NCBI GenBank assembly: GCA_009746045.1
Contig: RPFO01000648.1
Location: 1,290,021-1,354,020 of the forward strand
Direction: 5' to 3'
DNA from: Mesostigma viride
Taxonomy: Eukaryota; Streptophyta; Mesostigmatophyceae; Mesostigmatales; Mesostigmataceae
DNA length: 64,000 bases
Below, piece after piece: positions 30,322 through 41,821 of this stretch. Below the pieces are notes generated by a model. It made no database searches and was not told the DNA's origin. It worked only from the letters and a program-made list of their open reading frames with translations. Position numbers and translations under genes: made by a program. Every line of letters begins with the position of its first letter. Position 1 is the stretch's first letter.

Positions 30322-33013
30322 TCAGCAGCACCAAGGTAGAAACCTCCAGGTATATACTATTGGTCTGGTACACGAAGACGTGCATGCAGAACATGACCCA
30401 CGTGTCTTAATCATACCAGGAATCAAGCCCTAGGTGAACCACTCCATATGTCGAGGGTACAACACAGAAGTCACTCTCCATGTGCCATCCAAGCTCAGAT
30501 CCCCTCAACCATCCTCAGAAACTGGTCACCAAAATCTGGATGTCATCTCAGCTTAGTCCAACCAAACTCCCACCAGAGTCCATCCCACTCAACTCAGATC
30601 CCCGTCGGATTCAATGAGTCCACATGAATCCAAGAAGGAGTAAACAGGATCAAGGCACCTAAGCCAAACAAGGCGAGGCCACTCCATGTTCTGGGACACC
30701 ACCCTCCCTCAGCTAGAGTCCACGGGTGAAAGACAAGCCTGACATTCCCAGGGATAACGGGTCATCCACAGGGATCCATGCCACGAAATACTGACAACTC
30801 TCACTGCTTGATCAGGGCAGGAAGCAGAGTGTCATGTAGCAAGGCTAACCCTCTATACAGCAACCCCCAAACTAACTGGGCTGCCAGGGTCCAAGGCTCA
30901 TCAAAGCTAGTCACCACAGCACACCCAAAGATTCCAGCCCTTCTCAAGGGAAGAGGTAGTCAGGGACAGATGCTGTATCACCACAACAGAGTGGCAGGTA
31001 ACCGAGCCATAATAAATCCCCAATCCATCCCAACTGGGGACCTCCCTCAGATCACCAACAGGTCATAGCAGGCTGGGTGGATTCCAAGAATGCTCAATCC
31101 TAACACAGGGGCTGGCGTGAGCTTCTGCTGCAGCAAGTCCAAGGCCTGCTGACACCCGTCAGTCCACGCAAACTGGAACGAGGAAACGTCAACAGCGCCC
31201 CAGGTGGAAGTGCAGTCACCAAGAGGCAGGAGCAATCCAGCAGGAAGACGTCGCCAACAGGGTCGCCTCAGGAAGATCAAGGGTATCTCAGAAGTACACC
31301 CATGATGAAGAGAGGCCGTGGACAGGGTTGTCACCAGTGGGTACCCGTCAGCAGGTTGGGGAGGTGCCACAAAGCACAGCCAAAATAGCCCACCGATGGC
31401 CAGCGAAACCAGGATACCACATAGTCAGGGATCTATGAGGTGAGCCCGACAGGATGAACTGAAATCCCAGGGTGAATCCACGCTATGATCCTCACAGATC
31501 TCCTCCCCACCAGAACAAAATTCCCCCCCTCCAGTCGCACCAAAGGAGTGAGAGTGAGGTAAAGCCACATCTCCTTAGTAGCTAGTACACTCAAACCCAT
31601 AGCCAGTGGCCTATGATAATCACAAGGCACACTATTTCTCCATAAGATGCCTGGGAAAACCATCCACAGCCTTGAGAGGGATAGCAGAAGATCAGTAATG
31701 CCTCACCAGCATTATGAACGGTATGCCCCAACTTGTAAATCGTAGCACACGCTACCCCCATGCAAGGGCTAGGTGCAGCCCAATCCCCTGCACGCCCTGC
31801 TCCCCACACAAATCCCCCTCAGCATAACTGGTAAACTGGAGACTACCAGCATGCCTAATAATTCCACCCCTCTGCGTAGAATAAGCTGTAATAATCCTGG
31901 TATCAGCTTCCCAAGATTGACAGCATGACCTAGCAGGAACAAACGCCATGGGATACGCATGAAGACAGAGGCCCAGCCAACCAGAGAAGGGTGGGGGAGG
32001 CAAGTCTCTCAGCCCACTAAACCACTGGTGGCCTGCAGGGTCGCTCTATTAAGACGTCCTATGCACCTCATGACTAAAGATGGGGTGGGAACTACAGCAT
32101 CCAAGACAGAGTTGCATACAAGGCAGCTTGAGAGCAGACTGAAAGCAATCACCAATCAGCCAACTGATGTGCCCAAGCTTGGCAGGGCCCCAGCAACAAA
32201 AATCACTCCCCGCATCCATCCAGGTGGCACTACCATGCAAGGTAATGTGGGCATTAGGATCGAAGGAGCCCAAGACAAGGTTGCACAAGTAGGGCAGCGT
32301 AAGGGTATGCTGGATGAGGCCATCAGTCATCAAACAGATACACCCTCAGCTTGGCAGGGCCCTAGCAAGTAGACTGAACCATGTCCCCCTAGTCAAAGCA
32401 TGGAAAGTAGTATCCATGTCCGTGGACCACGTAGACTGCCAAATGGTATTAATGTCAGTGTACCACGGATACTGATGCACATGAGGCAGGTTGTAAGGGT
32501 GGTAGAGGGCTGAATGGGTCCCCCAACTAACCCACACCTCTAAGCTCATGTGAGCCCCCGCCCAGCACCAAGTAGTCCAACTCCTCAATTAAGAGTCAAC
32601 GGAGTGGGCATCATTGTCATCACTGTCATGCCAAAGATTCCAGCCTGCCCCACAGTTGTAGCTCCGTTGATCCCGCCCATCATCCAACCAACAAGGACAT
32701 CCTACCCACGCAAACATGATGCCAGACCCCCCGTGCAAGCAGTCCCATTCATACAACCATCATGCTGTGCAAGCAATCAGCTCAAGGGCGGATGGTGTAC
32801 TATCAAGACAACAAGCCATCCTGGCACCATGCAAGCAAGAATAAGTCCATAGCAGGGCAAAGCAAGGGTAGGAGGTTACTCATCTGCACAAGGCTGGCTT
32901 GATGTCCACCAGCAGGCAGGACCCAGCACTGCGTCAGGAGCAGGCACCAGCATTACAGATACTCGTCACTTGGGCGTCCCCAAGTCACCAGAGTCGCCAG
33001 CGGCCACCATGCA

Positions 33014-33123
33014 GTGCTTGCAGTCGCCACCACGAGTGCTCTCAGGCCCCACCATGAGTGCTGGTAGTCGCCACCAGGAGTGCTGGCACTCGTCACCATG
33101 AGTGCTTGCAGTTGCCACCAACA
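33014..33123. repeat. 22-bp tandem repeat, five units
   Basis: Five head-to-tail units on the pattern GTGCTNNCAGTCGCCACCANGA with a few substitutions each, inside the LTR element interior. Confidence 0.8.
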
Positions 33124-34099
33124 GCACTAGTCCACTACCAGGGTACTCTCCAACGTAGCCTCCATGCACCATGCCCGCCATAGACATGTTTCCAATCCCC
33201 CACTGGCCTCAAGCCCCCAAGAGGCTACTGCCACCACGCCCAATCAGCGTTGGACCACCCCCACATGTGGGTATCCAACACAGCTGTTGCCTGACTGGAC
33301 AACCAAGACTAGCTGCTTGCGCCGATCACGCTATGGGGAAGTGACTAAGCTGCTTTATGGAGGCCTGGGACGGACACCAATGAGCCTGGCTCCAGAAGCT
33401 GCTTGGAAGAAGGACCACATGCTGTCAACTGCCCGGACTAAACGTCAATCAGGCTGCAGGAAGGAGCCAGCACTCTTCACTATGGCACTCAGAAAACTGC
33501 CTAGTAGGCAAGCCACAGACTGCCAACCTATTAAGATAGCAGACTCGAACAGGGCTACTACCAAGTGCCAGGTAGCCAGAACTCCTAAGCCGGAGGAGCA
33601 CAAGGGCCTGAGGTGGTCCAACAGCCAGCAGAATTGCCCAAAAGTCGAAAAAATGGGCCTAAAAACGCCTTGACCAGTGTCAAAAATTCTGATCTGAGAA
33701 CTATATCAGATATATTCACAGATAAGAACTATGACAGCAGCCCTGGTGTCCATACTTGCTGTCCTAGTGCACCTCCTAGGCCCAACAGGGACCATCTGCC
33801 AACAAGCAGTGGTAACCATCATGTCCTGGGAGAAGTAAATGCGTGGTCACAATGGTCTGGCGCAGGTAAGGGCCCCAACTGGCAAGTGACCCACACCCCA
33901 CTTGTAAAGGGACGTTGTCAAGCAAGTGGTCCACCCCCTCTGGGAACATGTGTCAAAGGACACCGTCTAGCAAGTGGGCAACCCATGCAAGAGACACCTG
34001 GCAACTCATGGGTGCACGTGTGATACCCTCTAGGGGACAACCCACTGCAGGTATCCCGATGTCCCCTGATGTGGTGGCATCTACCATGCCATATGCCTC

Positions 34100-34400
34100 C
34101 ATGATAGCATCTGGCACCCTTTGGCAGACCTGGGATATCCACTCCCCCGCAGAAATTTTCTCAGGGTAACTAGACACAGCTGTCCAAGTATGATAGTGGA
34201 AACCCCGTAAATGCTGTTGTTCTGCCCTGGCATGTGTGATGCCGTCTGGAAATTACATTGCAGACATCCAGGATGTCCACTCCCCCGCAAAAAATTGCTC
34301 AGGGTAACCAGACGTAGCTGCCACCAATCTGGACAACTCCTAGGGAGCTCGCCCTACCCATAGTACCATGATGATAGTGGGAACAACACAAATGCCGTTG
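34100..34400. repeat. Diverged tandem duplication, about 138-bp unit
   Basis: CCACTCCCCCGC with following TCTCAGGGTAAC at 34139 recurs as CCACTCCCCCGC with GCTCAGGGTAAC at 34277. Flanking matches (TGATAGTGG...GTTGTTCT) extend over the whole unit. Confidence 0.6.
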
Positions 34401-35692
34401 TTCTCCTCCCCACCAAAACCAAACCACCATACACGTGGGAGGAACCAAAGCTCAACCTAGAACGCCTCCACTGTCATGATGCTCAACAAGAAAAGGAAGA
34501 GTTTCCCCCACAACTGAAACAAATGTTTGGCGACGCGTGAATTAAGGACGTGCCACAGTCCTTAAACAGCAAGGGTAGGCTGCCCATGCACCGAAGAAAA
34601 GGATCCTGAAAGATTGTCAAGTGAGTGCAAAAGGAACCTTGCGTAAAAAGGCAGCCATGAATCCCTACTGTCCGCTCATCCGGAGCCACCCTCAAAAGAC
34701 ACGAGGTGTAACCTGAGCCACACCGTAAAAATGTCGTCAAAGAAAAGCAGCACCGGGAAAAAAAACAACCTTAGACGGCGACGTCGTCAGGCGGTCGCGG
34801 TGGTGGTCGTGCGTGCAGCCGCAACCCGGAAACCGGGTGATAGGTGCCGTCGGCAGCAACAGTGCGTCGGCTCAGCCATAACCCGTAGCGCCATGTCAGC
34901 CTGGCCGAAAACAGAGCCTGCAGGGAAAAAAGACAGCTCCTAGCAGGATTCTGGAGCCGGACCTGCTGAGCTACTGGCCCAACACTCCGCATGCCCTGCT
35001 CGAAACGTAGCAACACTTGCGTAATGCCGATATATAAAGATGTTTGGAGCTAGGCAGAGACTGCGGCGTCAGCAGCCACGACAGACAGGGCGGTGGTCGG
35101 ACTTCAGCACGATGCGGCCAGCCAGCCGAAAGCCCGTAAGTAAGGACGCTTGTCAATGAAATATTGCACGAATTTAAAGAAAGGGACGGTGACTTAGTGG
35201 TGCGTTAATAATGGCTTATGCAACACCCTTTTCTAGGGAGAGGTGAAGGAGAAGAAGGTCGCCCACACCTGGTTCCGTAGGGATGAAGGTGATTGTGTAA
35301 CCCGCCTCACTTCAGTCATAGAAGTACGATTGAAATTAAGTTGACGCCGTGGAGTATGAGTAGTTGTCTCAGCACCTTCCCTAGCAATGGGTTCAGAGAT
35401 GATGACGGATCTCCCAAACCTTGATTAGTAGGGGGTAAAGGTGATTGTGTCTTCGAACTACTCATACTTCCACATGGAGTCGCGATCGTCTGCCTAGTAG
35501 AGACAACGGTTACGGCTGACTTCTAGTGTTACAGAGCAAGACAGTCACATCAGGATGTGTCTCAGTCTGTAACACCGTAAGTTTTCCGCAACTCTATGAA
35601 TCTTCTCGGATGACAGACATCTGATCAACGTTGTACTACCCGGAAGGTTACGACTTCAAGAGAAACACCAAAGTAGAGATCCCCGATACCAA

Positions 35693-36470
35693 TGTAACGA
35701 CTAAAAATGATCATCACATCATCCACAGTCCAATATGAAAGATCTTTTACCTGGGTTGCTTTCCTGAGTTGCAGAACTTCAAGTATCCGAGCAACGTTGA
35801 GATGGAAATTCCACAGCACGTGATTTAGGGAATCACACCCCTTGTAGACACAAAGACAAGCTCGTGTGTAGACGACCTCTGTGGAACTGAAGGACGTCTA
35901 TAGCCAAGGGGCTCTTATGGATTGGACAACAAAGCCAAGCTTTATTATACCATGGTGAATCAAAACCAACGTAGCAACAATGGCGACCCCACGTCCTTGA
36001 TATCGACGTGCTTGTCGAACTTGCTCCAACCTTAGCCTGAAGAGAACCAATCAGAACCATGGGATTCTATACAAGATCTTCGTATCCATCCTAGTCACAC
36101 AGAACAGAACAACACCACACACAGCCTGGCAGAATCTTTCCATGAGATCCTAAATCTGTCGTAAGCACTGAAGTCCCAAAGGAGCATTTAAGACTCAATA
36201 GTACCAACTAACAAACTACAACCCCACGTGGATCAGGCCACGACCAATGAGGGCTCCTATCAGTAGTATCAGCCAACAAACTACAACCCTACGTGGATCA
36301 GGCCACGACCAATGAGGGTTCCTATCAGTTGGTTGACAAAGTATCAGCTCCAAGTACCGTCGTCTTAGAAACCTCATAACTTTCTCAATACTGATCCAAA
36401 AGTCCTCAAATAAAAGCCAAACATTCACAAAACAAAGGATGTAACAACAAAGTCATTTTTGCTTGTTACA
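35693..36470 (-). repeat. 5' LTR of the non-coding LTR element
   Basis: Nearly identical to 28371-29150. It is followed on the minus strand by the primer site beginning TTGGTATCGGGG. Confidence 0.9.
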
Positions 36471-36991
36471 TAGGTACTGTACCTGTGCCTGCCACGTGGC
36501 TTTTACTGGCCGCCACGTGCGAAGTCACTTGAACCATCAGGCGCATGCCACGTCATCATGTGCATCATGTGTGCGTCAGGTGTGTGCATCATATGGGTTT
36601 GTTTTGAGGGCTGTTGCCACGTGGCAGAATAATGGAGTACGGAGAGAGAAGAATAGTAGTAGAATGTTCAGTTTAGTGGGTAGTAGGGATAGTTACCGCA
36701 AATAGGAGTCCGAGGGGGTAACCATGGTACCGGCTCTCGGGCTTGCCGGCGGCGGCCGGCGGGTACCGCCATGGTCCTGGACGCTACCGTGGTACCAGCA
36801 GCGTTGGGTGCCGGTTGCGGTCCACGCGTCATGGTTGGACCGCGGGCCCGGCCTTTTTTGTCCGGCGGTGGTGGTTTTTGTGACCGCGGACCCTTGGCTG
36901 GATGCCACCCCTCCTAGTAGAAGCTCTTGTTGTTGTTGTTGTTGTTGATTCCCACGCCGCCCAAGGGCAGCTTAGTAGAAGCTCTTAGTAA
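36471..36991. other. Non-coding stretch
   Basis: No gene is supported. It has repeated GCCACGTGGC palindromes near 36490-36630, a GC-rich stretch with GGTACC motifs at 36720-36800 and a (TTG)7 run at about 36927-36947. Confidence 0.4.
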
Positions 36992-37475
36992 GACCGGGTT
37001 TATGCGAATTTTATTAAAAGGTTGGGCTCAAGTCACCGTGGACGGAGGCATACGGCGCGTGTGGGGAACAGTACGAAGACGTTATAAGGTGGACGGCAAA
37101 ATCTTACAGTCGAGATTCTCCCGCCAACTTTATTTTATGTTGCCGAGTAGCCCTGCAGTAGGTCGGTAATTTTTAACAGACCCCTCCGCTCCGTGCGCAC
37201 CCATTTAGGCCGTTTTATTAAAAATCGGACCCATTTTAACTTGAACTAGGTACCGCCGTACCAAGTTCGTACACAGCGGTTCCACCACCAAATTTTCGGG
37301 CGGTTATGGGAGTTACGTTAGCGTTACGCGATCCGATCTTGCTACGGCCGCATCGATCCCCGCCTTGATGGCTTGCCTCGAGGAGCACCGCAAGATGAAA
37401 AATTGGCAAGATCGAGCCGTCCACGTGTAAATTTGTGCCCTTAAGCTTTTTAATAAAAGTCGTATAAACCCGGCC
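36992..37475. mobile_element. Tourist-like (PIF/Harbinger-type) MITE
   Basis: The ends GACCGGGTTTATGCGAATTT then TATTAAAA and, inverted, GGCCGGGTTTATACGACTTT then TATTAAAA form terminal inverted repeats of about 28 bases. TAA flanks both sides (36989-36991 and 37476-37478), the 3-bp duplication typical of PIF/Harbinger elements. At 484 bases it has no transposase and would depend on an autonomous relative. Confidence 0.7.
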
Positions 37476-37478
37476 TAA

Positions 37479-37978
37479 GCGATATACGAAGGCAAAATGA
37501 AAAAAGTTAAAACGTTAGCCTCCGACAATCTGGAGCGTCCGATGATGGATCCAACGGACGCGATAAACCCGCTAAGTTAGCGGCTCGGGTCGTCCGTCCA
37601 AAATACTACAAAATACTACACATAAACAACCAATACAAAACAAGCAAACTACGGAACCACATAGACGCGACGCGAGGGATGGGGGCCGTCGGATGGTGGA
37701 GGCGTTGTCCCCAACCCGAGGGGCGACGGGTTGACTGGGGTAAAGGTCCAGATAAATAGGTGTACGTTTATTCCAAATATCAGTTATCCAATAGTTAATC
37801 CCTGCTAAGCCTAGGGTCACCCTAGGCTCATTAGCAGGGATCAAGAGCGGTATCAAGATGTCAGTGGCTAAAACGGACGGAGCCTTGCTAGACCACGGAA
37901 CGGAATTAGCCATTGGACTTCTAATGGTTTGTCATTGGGCATGTGGGTAAAGATCCTGTTTTTGCCCATGAGGCCGGG
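37479..37978. other. Probable 3' untranslated region of LINE E with a strong hairpin
   Basis: Lies just downstream of the LINE E stop codon on the minus strand. No gene is supported. 37798-37841 is a 44-base hairpin: ATCCCTGCTAA-GCCTAGGG, loop TCA, CCCTAGGC-TCA bulge-TTAGCAGGGAT, a 19-bp stem. Confidence 0.5.
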
Positions 37979-40264
37979 TCATGACTGAAAGATCATCTCA
38001 AGTGGGCTGGGGTTATCCTGGTCCGCCCCAGGGTCCCAGATTTTGTTTTGTTCATTTGCGACCATCCAATAGCGTCGCATCATGATGCCAGAGTTCCATA
38101 GGTAAATGAAGCGTGAGAGAACCTCGTCTTTGTCGAACACTGTGCCCCTATTGAACACCACATCATTTCGCACCGTCCAGATTGTATACAACATGCAGGT
38201 GCGGAGCCATATCCACGCTTGTTGTGCGAAGGTGAGCTCAAGGCCAGGGGGGCCAGTGATGCCAAAGATAATTGAGCGGGTAGACACCGGTATGATAGGC
38301 TCAGACGTCCAGGCTGCCCATAAACCAATCAGCCAGGTCCAAACTCCCTGGAGGTTACACCATAAAAATCGGTGTTCCACCGTTTCATTAGGGTTGGTAC
38401 ATAAACATGTGGCAGGATAGTGTTGAAATCGCCGTTGGAGGATCTCCCCGACCCCGATGGACCTGTGCATCCGTCAAGAGGTGTTCAGTTGTACGTCGGT
38501 CGCGCCGGCGGCGGTCTACTAGTAGCGGGTGGTCAGCGGCGAGGGTGATGTTGCGGACCCAGGTGTGGCCAGGCCACTCAGTAGCGCCCCAACGTGTCCG
38601 TCCGGGGTGGAATTGATGGTTTTTATGCAAGAGCATTGTGTAGCCCCAATCTGCCGTGTACTCGTAAAGGCCTTTTACAATTCTGCTATCACCCTGATTT
38701 AGCACCCGGCCAAATTCCACTGGATCCAATGACAACATGTCAAGGCGGGTTGCTCCCACATGTAGCCAAATAATAGCATCGTCTGGAAGGTTGGGGTTGG
38801 GTTGGTATACACATGATTGTTCAAGGGACCAAGGTACAACCCGAATCCGGTGGCATAGCTGAGTGGGGAGGAACAAAATTGCAGTTTTAAGTTGAGCGAG
38901 ACAGCCGTTATGGCCACTGAGCGGCGCCAGTAATTGAACGTGCAGGGTTCCGGCAGGGGGGAGTTCTGCGATCACCTTCCCCGAGCATGTTGCGGTCGTG
39001 CTGTAGGGACAAAATTAAGCAGCACCATTCACCAACTTGATAGGGGGCACGGGGGGAAGTCATGAGTGTGTGCCAACGGGGGGGTATGGCTTGTACTAGC
39101 GCGGCCCAGGCAGCATAAGTATAGGCATATTGGGGACCCAGGCAGCCAGTTCGTTATATGTTATTAAGAGGCGGTAGCAGTCACCGTGGAGAATATACCG
39201 GTGGAGGATAGTGGTTACAGGGTGGGGGGATGTTATGAAGCCTTCATAGGGGTTAGGGCTACTTAAGCATCCAAAGGGTCGATTAAGGGGGTTGAGGTAT
39301 ATATATCATTGAAGAATAGGGGTTGGCGCACGCAACTTCCTCACGTAGTGTGGGGAATAGTAGGCGGTCGGGTTTAAGTGCCATAAAGCCTTGCCATATA
39401 CGAGCCCAGTACCAAGGAAGACCTCTGGTGAGTTTGGGGGAGGGGGGGCGAGCAGTAAGCAGTGCGGCTCCAGTGTGCCAGGACATTCCATTTGAGTTAT
39501 GAGTAAGACGTGAGAGGGTTACACGGGCCAGAAGGCATCCAGGGTGTGTGTTGACACCAATGTGGGCAGAGATAACTTGTTTGGCATACACAGATAATAA
39601 CCGCCATTGCATATTGTGTAAGCCTAGTCCTCCAAGAGGCCACGGCATAAAAGACATTGCCTCTCTGATCTATCCGTGTACCTGGCGGTTGAGATCGCTC
39701 AATTTTTTCCAAACAAAGTTATGCCCCAATCGTTGAATAAGCGACACGGTGTGTTCATCCGGTGGGTGGGCCTGACCGAAGTACAGCATCTTGGAGAATA
39801 GCACTGAGCTGGTTCGTAACGAGGACCTTGCCCCGGCCGGAGGCTGAGGCGGTGTACGCCAGCCCATCGGTTGGCCACCTCTTGTACACCATGCAGTAAG
39901 TTTGCCCAGTTGTTGTGATTCGTCGTATAAAAAGGTTTTGACTTCCAATAACCTCCCTTCGGCTGTCCGGCCGATAGGGCAGTTATGTAAAAGGTGGTAT
40001 ATCCTCCCGGCGGGACCCATGTCACCGCCAGGCCGGGTTAGTAGGTTGGAGAGTCGGGTTGGTTGTTCTGCCAATATGCAAGCCCGTGGACTTTTGCACG
40101 TTGCAACGTTGTACGTTGGGATGCGGTACAGTATGTAGATATGTTGTCAAGCACAGCATCAACATCACGCAGGGAGGTGCAAATGTTAGTAGTGTCATCA
40201 GCGTAAGCAGTTTGAAACAGGCCACGTGTGCGGTGAGGGAGGGGGTAGCCTTGAATACGGTTGT
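37979..40264 (-). pseudogene. LINE E (L1-like): reverse transcriptase C-terminal half and zf-RVT
   Basis: Minus-strand LINE with reverse transcriptase and a zinc-binding C-terminus. Near 40220-40170 it reads GLFQTAYADDTTNICTSLRD, the YADD active site. Around 39620-39660 is MPWPLGGLGLHNMQWRLLSV, and about 38390-38440 is CLCTNPNETVEHRFLWC, the zf-RVT finger found at the end of many plant L1-type LINEs. The reading is spread over several frames, so several frameshifts have built up. The upper end at 40264 is the insertion site of the outer copia element; the same LINE continues at 54943-54969 and 57652-57868. Confidence 0.8.
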
Positions 40265-40884
40265 AGTTAACGTAAAGGATTTACGTCAGATGGATAGAGA
40301 TTGTTACGCTCTTTCCAGCGGCACCTTCTTGAACGCCTCATTTGGTTAAGGAACGTAAAAGTTATGACGTTTCCTAGGCTGTGCCGACAGTACCCGGCGC
40401 GCCACTGTGGGCGCGTACGGACACAGGATGTACAAGTGTCACTTTGATAGTCCGCAGGACGTTGACAGGACTTGTACAGGACTTGATGGTCAATTGATAG
40501 GTAGGCACGCTGTAGCGCGCCAGGACCTATGAGACAATTGATGCTGATCAGTGTACGGATAGGTCCACAGGACTAGCGGTATGGACAATTGATAGATCTG
40601 CGCGCCAAAGGCGTGCCAGAGTCTGTGTAATCAATTGATTGACAGTTCAGCTGTGACAGTGCAGCTGAATACTTGGACGCGTCCCTAGCAACCTATATGT
40701 GTGACTTGGTAGCTCTAGGACGCCAGTTCTTGCGTGCACGCTCTCTTGGCACTGCGACCCTGTCGTCTGTGCTGCGTGCAGTCTTGGAAGTGACGTGACT
40801 TACGTCTGTGTTCCTTATTCTTAATAAAGACAACTTTCCTGCAAGAACCATGGCGGAATTCGTGGCATTCACGCTCTCACAACT
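40265..40884 (+). repeat. 5' LTR of copia element II
   Basis: Direct repeat of 54326-54942; AATAAA at 40823-40828. CGTATTACACGCC follows directly and shares its first nine bases with the same site in copia I. Confidence 0.93.
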
Positions 40885-40908
40885 CGTATTACACGCCTCG
40901 TTCCAAAC

Positions 40909-41658
40909 ATGCCGAATTCTGAAGAATTCCGAATTCCAACTGATGAGGAGGTAGCTGCTCCGCCGGCTGACCCCTTACCGGCTCCGCGTTCGCGCGAGCC
41001 CAGGCCGGCTGCGCCATCGTGGCAACAATTACTTGACGAGGTCACGATTTCGCTGGACGAACTACATCGTCGGCAGCGCGCAGCTCTTCCATTGCTCGGG
41101 GATTTTCCCGAGGACCCCCAACTGCCGCAACTGGTGCCGGCAATTCGCGGGCCGCTGGACACCATTCGAAATATTCTTTCGCAATTCACGGTCCAGGTCC
41201 GTGGCGGTTTGCGGTCGGTAACTGAGGTCACCACCGCCATCGAGGAGATCGATAACGCCATTTCCTCGCTGACCGGCTACCAGAGAAACCTGCAAAACTG
41301 GGCATCGACACGCACGGGGGGCGCGCCGGTGGTCACAACCAACTTATTTCAAGACCTCGCATTGCTGTCGCTGCTCACCCGCGGCGTACGCAGTCGAGAA
41401 CGCCAGGTTCTCATTAACCTGGTGGCTTTTCTTGCAGCCTTGCGAGAGTGGATTCCCGCAGGCTGGGAGTTGCTGTCGATCTTTACACATCCACTGCGCC
41501 TCGTCGCGCGTCGGCGAATTGAAATTTTCGAGCCGACGCAAAACGCAGCCAACACACCGGTGTTGATCCATACGGGCGCAGGTCCGGCACACACGCCGGA
41601 TATGGAGGACCCAGCGTACTCCTACCAGTACTGTGATTTTCGCGGCCTCGATTACTGA
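40909..41658 (+). CDS. Leader ORF upstream of gag in copia element II
   Basis: A 249-residue intact frame that starts 25 bases after the 5' LTR and ends 163 bases before gag. The N-terminus is acidic and Pro-rich. The middle is helical (LDEVTISLDELHRRQRAALP, IRNILSQFTVQVRGGL), with a hydrophobic stretch VLINLVAFLAALREWIPAGW. The end is aromatic and acidic. There is no zinc knuckle or known enzyme motif. Position and size match the leader ORF of copia I. It may be a structural or accessory protein; function unknown. Confidence 0.7.
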   Translation: MPNSEEFRIPTDEEVAAPPADPLPAPRSREPRPAAPSWQQLLDEVTISLDELHRRQRAALPLLGDFPEDPQLPQLVPAIRGPLDTIRNILSQFTVQVRGGLRSVTEVTTAIEEIDNAISSLTGYQRNLQNWASTRTGGAPVVTTNLFQDLALLSLLTRGVRSRERQVLINLVAFLAALREWIPAGWELLSIFTHPLRLVARRRIEIFEPTQNAANTPVLIHTGAGPAHTPDMEDPAYSYQYCDFRGLDY

Positions 41659-41821
41659 ATAAATCGGCCCGTTTTCACGTACACGTCGGCATTTTGTCGA
41701 TTTTTCAGCGGCGATTCGCGGGGGCGGCGGCGACACCGGCGCAGGCGGCAATTGAGACAGTTTTTTGTACATATTTTTTTGCTGCTTTGCTGAGGTGTTT
41801 TTGGATAGCTTGTAGTGAATA

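Larger units (their letters stand above)
28371..36470 (-). mobile_element. Large, mostly non-coding LTR element (8.1 kb)
   Basis: Direct repeats 28371-29150 and 35693-36470 (about 780 bases) have perfect TGTAAC...GTTACA ends. On the minus strand the primer site TGGTATCGGGGATC lies one base after the LTR at 35693, and the polypurine tract GAGGGGGAGATA directly precedes the LTR at 29150. So the element runs on the minus strand. The LTRs differ at about two bases and two single-base indels, so they are young. The 6.5-kb interior has no long frame. Short remnants include a gypsy-like reverse transcriptase/RNase H junction (about 31100-31190, FAWTDGCQQALDLLQQKL then TPAPVL) and unknown frames at 29533-30321. 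I class it as a non-autonomous, probably gypsy-derived element. No matching target duplication is seen at its ends. Confidence 0.8.

Noticed and set aside
33014-33123. Five repeats as a possible CRISPR array
   Set aside because: Units are contiguous with no unique spacers, and the setting is a eukaryotic retroelement.
33164-33673. A 169-codon plus-strand frame as a host gene
   Set aside because: It is on the non-coding strand of the LTR element, has no recognisable content and an unusual residue composition.
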